The position numbers were made by a program, and so were the translations under genes. From assembly GCA_036571765.1 (NCBI GenBank), contig BROE01000016.1:13610608-13674607 (forward strand): a DNA stretch of 64,000 bases. Direction: 5' to 3'. Each line of letters starts with the position of its first letter. The first letter of the stretch is position 1. The stretch comes from Plecoglossus altivelis. Lineage: Eukaryota; Chordata; Actinopteri; Osmeriformes; Plecoglossidae. The notes beneath the pieces are model-generated. The model did not search any database and was not told the origin of the DNA. It saw only the letters and a list, made by a program, of their open reading frames with translations. Positions 1-10,960 of the stretch are shown here, piece by piece.

Positions 1-590
1 TAAATGAAAAGCCCTGAACCAAAAACTTGGACCCAGATTGCTTTCATTTGACTGGTTCACATCCTCAGACTCAGGCGTGAATGCTTAACAAATGAACGAA
101 GCTTATTTTGGAGCAGACGTTTTAGACTTGGCTTATACAAGAGTCTTTGTGTCTGAAAGCACTGGAACGATGAACCCTAGAGCGTCCGGTCATCTATGAC
201 ACATCACCAACTCCACCACAGAGTTTTCAATACTCGTGGCTGGCTTGGTCGAGGGCGAATTTCAAATATTTGAAATGCGGAAGGTGCACTTGATTTAAAC
301 TTGGCATGGGAGAATGCACCCTATCAGGAACCTAACAAAAAGCTAAAATAAATAGTGTGTGTTTCAAATATTCATCAGAAACATTTACGTTCTCTGAAAT
401 GATCGTGCGCTGGGTGTGGTTTCCAGTTCAAACTAAAACAAACATTGTTTGCATCTTTTCAGTTTCTCTTTCTGCTTCTTCTGTTGTTTTCTGTATAATA
501 AATAACCCATCAGTAGTAGTAAATAGTGGACAGATGCTTGCGTCAGGGTGGGGGGCTGGGTGTGCCTGAACGTGTGTGTGCCTAGACATT

Positions 591-591
<1 letters not shown>

Positions 592-652
<61 letters not shown>
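592..652. repeat. (GT)n microsatellite
   Basis: About 30 uninterrupted GT units in an anapc1 intron. Confidence 0.98.
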
Positions 653-653
<1 letters not shown>

Positions 654-769
654 TGGACGGTGTGTAAGGGCCGTTGAAGGTTGGTTGTGGAGGACGTCTG
701 TTCTCCCAGCATTCCTTCTTTCAATTACCTGGAACAGCAGAGGGGAGACCAGCTGCTGTTAGCACCAAT

Positions 770-897
770 CACACACACACACACACACGCCATAGCCCAC
801 GTGCACACGCACACACACACACACACACACACACGCCATAGCCCACGTGTACACACACGCCATAGCCCACGTGCACAATCCCACACACACACACACA
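770..897. repeat. Compound (CA)n with CATAGCCCACGTG interruptions
   Basis: CA tracts are broken three times by the same block, ACGCCATAGCCCACGTG, so the unit of duplication is larger than the dinucleotide. Each block carries a CACGTG E-box core. It lies in an anapc1 intron. Confidence 0.9.
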
Positions 898-1194
898 ATA
901 TACATCTCTCTCTATTGTTAGGTGTGTGTGTTAGTCTGTATATGTCATACATGCTGTTAACACCTGACCCCTGCTTAGGACTAATAACGTGACTGTATCT
1001 GGTGTTTGTGTGTGTGTGTGTGTGTTAGTAACATTATTAATCATGACTAGGGGTTGGATGTTTGCATTGGAGAGTGAATATTTATATATGTACCGTATAT
1101 ATATCTCTATACACGCACAGTATATAGTTGCACCATGTAATATGGCAGATGCAAAGTTGGGCCGTGTAACAGTAGCTGCGTCTGTGTCCCCCAG

Positions 1195-1272
1195 GAGAGC
1201 CAGTGGTACGAGGAGACCACCGTGGAGCTGATGGCTCCTACCATGCTGCCAGAGCTGCAGCTCCTCTCACGG
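1195..1272 (+). CDS. anapc1: anapc1 exon, first visible
   Basis: The exon is 26 whole codons, reading ESQWYEETTVEL through LLSR. It follows a pyrimidine-rich CCCCCAG acceptor and is followed by a GTAACA donor. The phase at the upstream end is inferred from the open frame. Confidence 0.9.
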
Positions 1273-2434
1273 GTAACATCCTTAGCAGCGCTGTTAGCAT
1301 GTAGTCCATGTTCGAAGCAGCTCTGGCTCTCTGTCCTCTGGGTGTCACACAGTCAGCCAGCAGTGATCAGAGGTTGCGGTGGAGTTTGTGATCGTTTCTT
1401 GTTTGGTCAGATTAAGGTGAAAGGACCTCGTTACTGGGAGCTGTCCATAGACCTCAGTAAAGGAACTCAGCATCTAGAGTAAGTACCAACATCAACTGGG
1501 ATATTGGTCAAAATGTGTTTAGTTATGTAGATGGTGTATTTATTTCAAGTTAGATGCATTGTAGATGTACTGTATAGGATAGGCAAAGATTTTGGATGCT
1601 CAAGAATTGTTCGTTTTTTGTCTTCTGTATTTGTATGGAGGTATAAAAGTGACATGTTTTCATTATTTCCTAAATCAAGACTACACAATGCACAATGACT
1701 ACTAAAAATATCCATCCATTCCTTTCATTGAACCTGATGCGTCCCCAGGTCTATCCTCTCCAGAGACGGCGTGCTGTACGTGAAGCTACGCGCCGGCCAG
1801 CTGCCCTACAAGGATGACCCCCGCGGCTGGAAGAGCCTGTTGGCCCCCAACGTCAACAACAGGAACTCGGAGGTCCGCACCTTCAAGGTACGGTGCGGTA
1901 CAGGAATACATGCTTTCTGGCAGAACGGCAACATCCTAACACCGGCTTTTGATTGTCTCAGACACGGTTAGGGATTTTCCCATCGTTCTGCCAACAAACC
2001 TTTCTTCTGTGTGCCAGTTCAGACCCAGTAGTTATTGTTATGTGACTTTAATCTGCAGTTTAGTCTGGAATTCTAAGGCCCAGCTGAACTGGCCCGACAA
2101 AATAACGATACTGCGAGAGATAAGAATGTTGTGATGAGCACAAGAGACAACAGCAGGCTTCAGTGTCCTTTACACAGGAAGTCGCTTGCGGAGACCAGGT
2201 GCCACTAAAACCACAAAACACAAGGTTTTATTCATTTATTTTTGCCGGTCGAAAAAGGAAGTTGAATACGTGACTATATACCTTTTTGAAAGCGATGCTG
2301 GACAAGATCAGTACAGCGTGTGTGACAGTGGTTAAACAATGTGATGCTCAAAATCCAGACCTTAAACTCAATAAGCCTTTACTTAAAGCTAAGATCAAGA
2401 CACTCATAGAAACGTCAACAGGTTTTGGGTAAAC

Positions 2435-2482
<48 letters not shown>

Positions 2483-4986
2483 CTGCCAACACACTCATTT
2501 GGTGTCATTTGTCCAACACGTGGCTGATCAATACAAAGCTAATGAGCCTCTGTGTCTGTATTGACCCTTGCAGGAAGAGGGAGAATCATGAATGAATCTT
2601 GAACCAATATATTAAAGAACTGCTCTTCTGAGATCCAATCCCTATGGAAACAGCAGTGTTGTCGCCGTGTGGCTTTGAACCCTGCATTCAGTCTGACTGG
2701 GTAGTGTTTTTGACAGCCTGTGTATTACCTCCCTGTGTGCCACTGCCCAAGTGTCGATCTGTCTGTCAGCCTCCAGCAGCCCCTCCCACCCTCCTCCCCC
2801 TATCCACGGTGACGATGGTGATGTTGAAAAGGCCGATGTTATCCAAAGCAGACCATAGTGAGCTGTTAACCCTTCCAGACCCCTCAGGACCCCCAGGCTG
2901 AGCAGTGTTGAACTGTCTGTACTCATACTCCCCCTGTGTTCCTCCTTCCCAGCCTGAAGCCATCTCCACCTTCACCTCTGACCCCGCCTTGGTCTCCTTC
3001 GCCGAGTACTTCTGCAAGGCCTTGGACGGCATGAAACATGTAAGTTTGTAAAGAACAGGATGATTGTTGGTTGCAGGGATGGTGGATTGCTATGCATGAT
3101 GGTTCAGTGTATGTTTGACCCCCTACAGACAGACACAGACCTAAGAATAGATTAGGAAATTGCCTCTCCAGAGATTTCTTTTTTTTGTGAAGAATCCACT
3201 TTAATAATCACTTGAAGTCCATTTTATTAAGGTCAGACGGGCAAAGTGTACATAATGGCTGTGGCCGGATATAGACAATTATTAAATTGTTTGATTATTC
3301 AATTTAAGTTAATAACACATAAATCATCAAGATCTTTCTACAAATTAATGTTCTCTTATCTTGAGATGAGTTGAGCAAACCAAAGTGCACCTTAAGTATT
3401 TCAATTCACTACATTTAAAGCTCGTAACCTTGGCTCTGATTGAATTCATCCACTGCTCATCCCTCTTTGGTTTTGCGGTTCTCCAGAGCCAGGAGACGCT
3501 GGCCTTGTTCTCTGCCATCCTGTATGAGTGTGTGACCCAGGAGAACCCTGAGATGCTTCCCACTTACATCGCCATCGACCAGGTGAGACGAGAGCAGATG
3601 TAGGGCCGTTGGTTTAGTTCTAAGGGCGCATGTGAAACCCTTGCATTGCTTGTAAAAATGTAAATATATATACAAATTTGAATTGGCTTGATTAGACCGC
3701 TTGCGTGCTGCCTTTACTTGCTGCCCTCACCCGTGTCTACCTCTCTCCCATGTCTCCTGTGTCTCCCTCTCTCCCGTGTCTCCATCTGTCCTATGTCAAC
3801 TGTCTCCCTCTCACCTGTCTCCCTCTCACCTGTCTCCCTCTCACCTGTCTCCCCCCCTCTCACCTGTCTCCCTCTTTCCCGTGCAGGCGGTGCGACACCT
3901 GCGCAGGGGTGAGCCCAGCGAGACGTTTGCCCTGTGGCAGATGAGGCTGGTGTTGGAGATGTGTGAGAGCCGCACGCTGCAGGGGCGCGTCCGGGAGGGG
4001 GGGCAGGGCGGCGGGGCGCTGCTCAGCTCCGAGTTCCTGCCTGTCATGAAGAACACCGCTGACGGAACCCTCGACCACTGGCTGGCAGGTGGGTATGGCT
4101 TTGCAGGACCACACACGCCTTCGAAATGTGTGCGCTCGTGTGAGATACTTAGCGACTGTTCTCCTCAGTTCATGTCATAGCATGTCTAGGTGGGGGACAG
4201 GCACACAACTGTGGGAATTACTACACACTGCTTCAGAGCACCAAACCCACATGTCAAACTGATATAGTGGCAAAGTGACGTGTCAGCCAGCCTCTGCTTG
4301 TACTGTACACACAGTGCTTCTCCAGATACTGACACAGGACCTATTGTTGACTCAGGGTTGGGATTGCTGTGTGTGCTCTTCTGATTCACATACATTTCCC
4401 CTTTCGAAAAGTTTGAAAAATACTTATTTGACCGTGAATTTGTAAAGGCACTGTTCCCTCATTCCTTTCAGAAAACAGGGAGGCTTTGTGTACGTATCTG
4501 AGGAACAAGCCCCAGGCAGAGGGCAGACAGTCAGCCATGCTGGCCTGTTTCCTGGTCTACCACTCCATCCCCTGCCTCAGAAGCTTCCAGCACAGTCCCC
4601 TGGAAGGTAAGACCTGCCCGGGGCTGAAATGACACAACAATGTAGATGACAGACCAGGCCGAAACCCCTCCAATTCTGTCCTAAAGTACTCAACCAAATG
4701 ATACATTGTGTGATTCAAATGGTGGCCTTTTTCACATCCCTCTCCAATTTCCTGACAAGGTCTGGTCTGTTTGGAGTATTATTACTTGGACAAAGACCCC
4801 AAGTTTAGTCTTACTCCTGCTGGTCTCTCCTCCCCTGCAACTCATTCTCCCTGCTCTCTCCCACCAGGAATCCTCTCCTTCCCTGAGCTGCTGTTGAGGT
4901 TCAGCCAGCTGGGCGTTCCAGTCCGGGCTATGCTGCGCCTGTCTCCCCTCATACTGGCCACCGCCCCCTCCCCGCACGCCCTCTGA
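1195..4986 (+). CDS. anapc1: Anaphase-promoting complex subunit 1, 3' end (last 8 visible exons)
   Basis: APC1 is the large scaffold subunit of the anaphase-promoting complex/cyclosome, the nuclear/cytosolic E3 ubiquitin ligase that triggers anaphase and mitotic exit. Visible coding exons are 1195-1272, 1411-1478, 1749-1887, 2953-3039, 3487-3582, 3887-4088, 4472-4606 and 4868-4986. They join in one frame into 307 residues plus TGA, against roughly 1,940 residues for the vertebrate protein, so this is only the C-terminal part. Diagnostic family stretches are IKVKGPRYWEL, SKGTQHLESIL, DGVLYVKLRAGQLPYK, STFTSDPALVSFAEYFCK, LYECVTQENPEMLPTYIA and MLACFLVYHS. The gene enters from the left edge: no exon was recognised in 1-1194, which looks like intron. 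A fish-specific glycine-rich loop (GGQGGG) sits in the sixth visible exon. It is convergent with bcl2l11. Identification is by remembered family sequence and is firm. Confidence 0.95.
1411..1478 (+). CDS. anapc1: anapc1 exon, second visible
   Basis: The 68-nt exon encodes IKVKGPRYWELSIDLSKG and leaves a two-base GA overhang, completed to GAG by the next exon. The donor GTAAGT is a consensus match. Confidence 0.95.
1749..1887 (+). CDS. anapc1: anapc1 exon, third visible
   Basis: The 139-nt exon encodes SILSRDGVLYVKLRAGQLPY and the following segment to VRTFK. It is one of the most conserved parts of the APC1 C-terminal region. Confidence 0.95.
2437..2481. repeat. (CA)n microsatellite
   Basis: About 22 CA units in the third visible anapc1 intron. 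Confidence 0.98.
2953..3039 (+). CDS. anapc1: anapc1 exon, fourth visible
   Basis: The exon has 29 codons, PEAISTFTSDPALVSFAEYF to MKH, between a CTTCCCAG acceptor and a GTAAGT donor. Confidence 0.95.
3487..3582 (+). CDS. anapc1: anapc1 exon, fifth visible
   Basis: The exon has 32 codons, SQETLALFSAILYECVTQEN to IAIDQ, with acceptor TTCTCCAG and donor GTGAGA. Confidence 0.95.
3740..3884. repeat. Pyrimidine minisatellite, 15-bp unit CTGTCTCCCTCTCAC
   Basis: Three exact and several imperfect units run directly into the 3' splice site of the anapc1 exon at 3887, so the repeat serves as an over-long polypyrimidine tract. Confidence 0.85.
3887..4088 (+). CDS. anapc1: anapc1 exon, sixth visible
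   Basis: The 202-nt exon runs AVRHLRRGEPSETFALWQMR to DHWLA. It carries the glycine-rich insert REGGQGGGALL, a low-complexity loop probably specific to fish. Its acceptor lies at the end of a 15-bp pyrimidine minisatellite. Confidence 0.93.
4472..4606 (+). CDS. anapc1: anapc1 exon, seventh visible
   Basis: The 135-nt exon encodes ENREALCTYLRNKPQAEG, then MLACFLVYHSIPCLRSF and HSPLE. The frame is kept on both sides. Confidence 0.95.
4868..4986 (+). CDS. anapc1: anapc1 last coding exon with stop
   Basis: The exon runs ILSFPELLLRFSQLGVPVRA, then MLRLSPLILATAPSPHAL, and ends in TGA at 4984-4986. The conserved core is LGVPVRAMLRLSPLIL. The very C-terminus is divergent. Confidence 0.95.
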
Positions 4987-5395
4987 CGGCAGGCATTAAG
5001 TTCGCTGATGATGTCACGCAGCCTGCCTTCTGATGTCACACCTGCCAGCAGGCGTTGCCATAGCATCACGTCTGGGGTTAACCCACCCCCCGACGACACA
5101 CAAGCACGTCTTCTGTCTGACGCCCCTCTCGTCCAATAGCATCCGTCTGTGGCTCTCACAGAATGTGACGCTGCTCTGTGACACCAATGACTGCAGACGG
5201 ACTGGGCAGCTGACCAGCCACCTCGGAGCCGTCACTCTGCACTGCTCTCGTGTAACAGTCAGACCTTAATGTACAGTATGACCTGACATTGTATAGGCCT
5301 TCTCACTTTATACAACTTGTATGTAATGTTTGTCTGTTTGTTTCTATCCAAGTTGTACTCATGTACCAAATAAAGTGGAATTGGAAACTTAGTGA
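4987..5395 (+). other. anapc1: anapc1 3' untranslated region
   Basis: This is the approximate stretch between the stop codon and the expected cleavage site some 15-25 nt after the AATAAA at 5369-5374. It has no further coding signal. The exact cleavage point is inferred. Confidence 0.7.
5369..5374 (+). terminator. anapc1: anapc1 poly(A) signal AATAAA
   Basis: Canonical hexamer in the context ACCAAATAAAGTGG, about 380 nt after the anapc1 stop codon and followed by T/G-rich sequence (GGTGTTTGTGGTGTG) suited to a downstream element. Confidence 0.8.
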
Positions 5396-7879
5396 CAAAA
5401 TCTAGGAAGGTGTTTGTGGTGTGAAATTAATTGTTGGAAATCATTCTTGGCCTCATTATTAGTGTATGTGTTGTTGTAGAATCATAATGGAGTTTATTGT
5501 CTTAACACAAGCAATTTTTGCACAGGACACAGTCTAGACCGCTTTATCTCAAATTAAATATCAGAGACGTTGTTCTGGCCGATTCAATATGACTTCAGGC
5601 TGTGTGTGTGTGTGTGTGTATGTGTGTGTGGTTTGGAGGGAGTTGTTGTGACATGGAATGCAATTTTCAAAAAATCTGATTGCTCAGGGAACATTCCACT
5701 CTGAAATGCAGAACGTCTCACTCACACCACACCCAGTGCGTATCTCAAATATGTCTAAGTGGTTCCACTGCAACTATTGTTGCAAGGAGAGTGAGAATTC
5801 CGTCTTTAGATCTGCGTGGGTTGGTTTCTTGTTAGTGCAACTTTTGCTTCATAGAAGGTCATATTGATGCTAATCAAGTGAGTAATAGTGAAAGTTCTAA
5901 GTAAGACTATTAGTAACAAGGAGGAAAATGAACAAACTTCACTCATTTAAAACTGAACCCCAAATATGTGGTTTGTTATTAGGGAATACTGTCAGTCAAA
6001 TCCAGTATTGGTGCTTGTAGAAATTGGCCTTCAGCTCTGAATTCCTGTTCCTGGAAATGTGCTTTCAATCTTCTGTCACATGCCAGATGTCATGAGACCT
6101 ACTGTACTCTGCTCCAGTTGAAGACCAACCGGAACTGTGGAGAGACTGGGTGTTTTCCTGTTTGCGCTCCTCAAAGCAGATTGCTTTTAATAAGCTTGTG
6201 GGAACAAGCACCCAAGAGAGAGGGCAGTTTGTTTCCACTATAAAACATTCTAAGTATGTCATATAGAACACGCCCTGTTTTTAACCTTGGAGTTTCACAC
6301 GTCCTAAATAAACACTTTACTAAAAACCTAAACCGAAACATGTCCGTAAAATGTATAGAATATCATCCTCATGGCAATTAATTTCCTAATTTTTAAGATT
6401 AAAAAGTATGCAATGTTTACATTTGTTGAAGAAAACGACCAACTACTTTTGTATCCACTTTTTCATGTATTTTCTCTATTTCAGCTTTCACATTTGTGTT
6501 GTACGTGAGCTTGCACTTTGTATTTAAGTTTTTTTCATTCATAAACATTGAATGTCTGTAGTTGAGTTGACAGTTCGCTAAGTAGGTGGGTGTGACCAGC
6601 AAAGAATTTGTCACAGTCAAACTCCCGCATTGCTATGAATGACTGTTGCCGCGGAAGCCCGTTTTAAGTCAGGCAAACATAGAAGCAAGACTTTGAAAAG
6701 TCAAGGGCAACACTTTGTTCGTCGTACTACTAAGATATTTACATATTGTTTGGTACATTTGCTTTAAAATCTTTCTGGTTTTCCACTAGCCAGCGCCATT
6801 GAAGTGGTGACAAACTTGAATTTGACCGCGCATAGTTACGGGTAAGTGTTGCTGCATCTCACAAAACTTTTTTATTTATTTATTATTATTTAAGAGTATG
6901 GAATGTGAATACTAAACTAATGTCACAGGTAACCCACAGTATACTTATCGTGAAATGGTCACATTTGAGGAAGTTCTTGTGATATGAGATAGAGAAGGGA
7001 CAGTAATTCAAAGGTCCACTTTTGTTCATTTTGCACTTTTCTCACAAAGCAGCATTAATATAATTAGTATTTCTGTGTTAATTTACTGCTATTACAAAAG
7101 TGAACTGTCAGGGCGGGACAAGGGGAAATTTGAACTTTGGAGAGTATCTGCAGCGCACTTGTGCGTAATGGGCGGTTTGGATAGATAAAAGGAAGTATGT
7201 GGTGTTAGTGAGCAGCATGAGATAGTAGGCTAGTTTCCTGTTCCCTTTTTCAAACTCGGTTAAAAAGTTAAGGGTTACAGAATGACTCGGCCTAATCTTG
7301 TCGCCTGAAGCTCATCTACTGCCTAAATACTTCTCTCCCATGAAACACGCTCATACTTTGGCAGTACATTCAACAGCACACCCTGTCCACATTTTTTGCA
7401 TACCCAGTATTAACTTAGCATGCTTCATCTGTAACAGACTATGGTTGCTTTGTCCTGGTTTGTGTCAAGTATATCCAACAAGAAGGTGATAGGATACCAT
7501 GTCACCCACAGTGCAGTTTACTTGCATCTCTCAGAGGCATGTGCTGCCTCATGTAGTTTCTAACATGCCTACTTTCTTTCATGCTGTCTTTGCTGTATCC
7601 GTTCCAGCTGTTAAGATGCTCTAGATTCATCCCTCAGTACTGCCGACGTGCTAGATATTTATGGATCCACTGGTGAGCAGGGGAGGCAGGGGACAGTGAC
7701 CTGGCACCTCGAGGTATCATAAGTAATGCTTTAGCGTAGCATTGCCACACAGTTAGAGTATGATTTCACATTCTCTTTTCTCACTGGTTGAACCCATGTT
7801 CTGTTTCAAAATGATTGGTGTGGGACTTCCCTTCTATCATCCACCCACTTACTCAACCTCCCTCTCTCTCTCTCTGTCT

Positions 7880-7926
<47 letters not shown>

Positions 7927-10429
7927 GTCTCCCTCTCTCTATTTTTGTATCTCCCTCCCTTCCACTCTCTCTCTCTCGCCTCCATTCATGCAGCTTTAGT
8001 TGGACTTGGTAAGCAGATAAGAATTGAATAAAACCTTCATTTTCATATTGCTTCTAGGAACCCTAATGGTAATGGATAGTTAGAGGGAGTATTGCCTGGC
8101 TGTAGCCTGTATTGTAACTTTAGTACACAGGAGAGGATAAAGAGAAAGCGTCAGGAAATCAGTTTCCCTGCAGTTGTAGCACACAATACGGTGCTCCACC
8201 AGTTCAAGAAAACTGAAAAGAAAAAAGTGTCAGCGTTGATGTCGCACCAAGTGGACACATCAGAGACTGTGGGTGGAACTAGCATACATGTCATTCCTGT
8301 TTTACAGTAAGCAAAAGTCTGCCCCATGGCTTGTTTAGGCTTACGGAATCAGCTTGTCAAAGGGTACTGGCCATAGTTACAGTATAATCAACAACAGAGT
8401 CAGGCTTTGCAGTAATAGTTTTACAATGCCTCCTTTCTTCATTCATGCTTGTTTAATTGCTTGCTTGCTTAGTTTCCCTTCTCTATTTCCCTTCTCCTTG
8501 ATGTTATGTTGATTCAAATGACTGCAACTGGTTAGACCAACCTTTCAGTCATTGGCACACATTCCAGGGAAGGGATTTAGTTAAGAAGGGTACAGGATAT
8601 GAGTACTCAAACATTCGTTTAGGTGGATGATTAACAGGTGTAGTTAGATAGTCAGTGATGTGGTTAGCATGGGGCTGGGTGTCACTAAAGGGTTAACAGT
8701 TATGCCTTAAACCTGTTACTAACAGCACCCAAGCATCTTGGTTAACAACAGCGATACACACCAGTACATTTTTAGTCAGAGAGACTGGTTTCCAGTAAGA
8801 GTCTGCTGATGTAGAGTATAGAGGAAGTGGTGACCATGAAAGTAGTATTCATAAAAAGAAAATATGACAGCCTTTTCCTATACAGTTTTTTGCAACCATT
8901 TTAAAACTGTGTCTCTATTCGATGGTGCTATACTCCCAGAGAGAATTTTTAATATTTACTATCAAATTATATAAAAGTGAAGATTATTATTTGCCTTTGA
9001 GAGGGGTTCCTTGCTTTTTTGTGCTTTATGCTGTAGGAAGAATAGCTTTCAATAAGTTGTGAATGTCAAGATATTCAGACAATTAAAATGACATAATTCA
9101 GTTTAAAGTTAAGCCTAGTAATTTATTCCCTTCTTGCTTTTAGACTTACAGCAATGCGTTCAAGTTTTGGTGTTAGCCATATGTACCGGTAATGCATTAG
9201 ATTGTAGCAACATCTAGTGGACATATGTACACATTGCAGTGATACTTTTCTTGGTCTTGACCAGTAGGGGGAGTCATAGACAAAACCGTTTAATCTTGCA
9301 CTCCCGTACGTTATTTTATTACTTTATCTGCGTATTTAAACGTATTGCTTAATACACGATTTTAATTGAAGACTGCGAGTGCGTAACAGCCAGGCTTGAG
9401 TAGCCAGCAACTGAAATGACTCTTCAGAAACGTCTTGTATTTTCACACAGTGAATTTGCATTTTGTAAAAAGCCCCAGTCCCTCTGAGACTAGTGGTATT
9501 GATGGGTTGCTTTGTACCAGGTCTCTGAGAGACCTGCTCCAGATTAAGGTGGTGGCCAGTGAGAAAGTGGCAGGATAGGTTTCACACACATGATTGTTAG
9601 ACAAGGACACAGCTGTTACCCATGACTGACTAATTTACTACTATTGTTATGTGTGTTTGTGCGCGTGATTCAAGTCATTCAAGTGTGCATTTATTTTGTA
9701 GACTGTTTGTGTCTCAACCATCTCATCCCACCAGAAATGCCTTACTAGACAGTACATCTCCAAATCAACATCTCAGACACTTTAAAAGGGGTCTGACTTA
9801 TGAACTACAGCCAAAAGCTACACTATAAATGTACACAAGAAGCAGACCTTCTGGCAGACCTGCAAAACTTTGGTGGTCTAAGCCACACATATTGGTTTTA
9901 AGTGTGAAGCTATGGGCATATGAACAAATCTAACCTTAGATTCAAATGTCATCATCTATCAGTGGTACCTTAAATTCCATTCAAGTCACTTTAACTTTAT
10001 TCCCTACGTGAATGTATTTTATCTTGATTTCCTTGCCTAGTTGTTTCTTTTAGTCTGGGGAGGAAGAATGTGCCTTACCTTCTCTTTGACAAGGCAGGTT
10101 CATTAGACACACAAAGACGGAGCTGTATGTGACCTGGGAACTAATGGTGTTTAGACTACAGTTAGACACAGAGATCCATTCCTTCCTACTAATCCAGACT
10201 CATGCTCATGACTCATTGCCAATCCCCAGTGCAAGAAAACAGACTCAATTCGCTTCTATTCACAAAAGAAGGGAACGTTGGTCACCACCCTACTTGAAAA
10301 TGCTCACATTCTGCGCTAACCTTGTTGACTAGCAGCAAATACATGGATTCGTTTTTTTACAGAACGTTTTACAAAAACGTTTTTTTGCTGAAAATTGTGG
10401 GAATGTTTCATGTGGTGTAAGGTAAATAT
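5396..10429. other. Intergenic, no gene seen
   Basis: Non-coding and AT-rich. It holds a short GT repeat (5601-5630), a CT-rich tract (7856-7978) and no ORF with family resemblance or plausible exon chain on either strand. Confidence 0.7.
7856..7978. repeat. CT-rich low-complexity tract
   Basis: Irregular TCTCTC/TCTGTC pyrimidine run in the intergenic interval. It creates false serine/leucine-rich ORFs. Confidence 0.9.
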
Positions 10430-10720
10430 CCTAACATGTACTAAATGTTTTGTTGCGTCACCAAAGCCACACTGCAGAGCCCAAATAAAACAGTCCTTAT
10501 TCCCCACATCAAAACCTGGTGGTAGCATCATGTGATGGGGAATTTTCTCTTTAGCAGTAACTGGGACATCTGTCAGGATAGAAGGTAACAATAATCTAGA
10601 AAAGAGCTGAAAAATCTTAGGGGAAAACCTTTGACCACAATGAAATACTGTGTTTAAACCAGTTCACCAATGGGGGCTTTTCTAGAATGGTCCAGTCAGA
10701 TCCCCAGTGGCAATAACCTC
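10430..10720 (+). mobile_element. Degraded Tc1/mariner-like transposase fragment
   Basis: On the + strand 10515-10541 reads PGGSIM, stop, WG, matching the Tc1-family motif around GGxSIMxWG but broken by TGA. Flanking text fits the same family: AACTGGGACATCTGTCAGGA just downstream, and GAATGGTCCAGTCAGATCC at about 10685-10703, which resembles the family's WPxQSPD region. Several stops and indels make it inactive, and no terminal inverted repeats were found. The family match is from memory of fish Tc1 consensus sequences. Confidence 0.5.
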
Positions 10721-10926
10721 CAGATAACGTGCTCATTGTTAGTCTCTCCAGGTCACATGACAGTGTGATCTCCATTGTCACTTTTGTGGATGTCTCAGCG
10801 TGAATCTTACATTCACAATTCATGGCTCTGTGAATGTACCAGATGTATCTGAAAGCCCAAAACATTCCTTTCCATTCCCAGGTCTAACTGTTCCAATCCC
10901 AAGTTAGAGATCCTGAGAGGAAGAAA

Positions 10927-10960
10927 GGGGGGAGGGGGGGGGGGGGGGGGGGGGGGGGGG
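10927..10960. repeat. Poly-G run (27 uninterrupted G)
   Basis: Gs broken by a single A at 10933, then 27 Gs at 10934-10960. Its exact length is unlikely to be reliable in sequence data. Confidence 0.9.

Noticed and set aside
10316..10591. 91-codon - strand ORF
   Set aside because: It is the antisense shadow of the degraded Tc1-like fragment.
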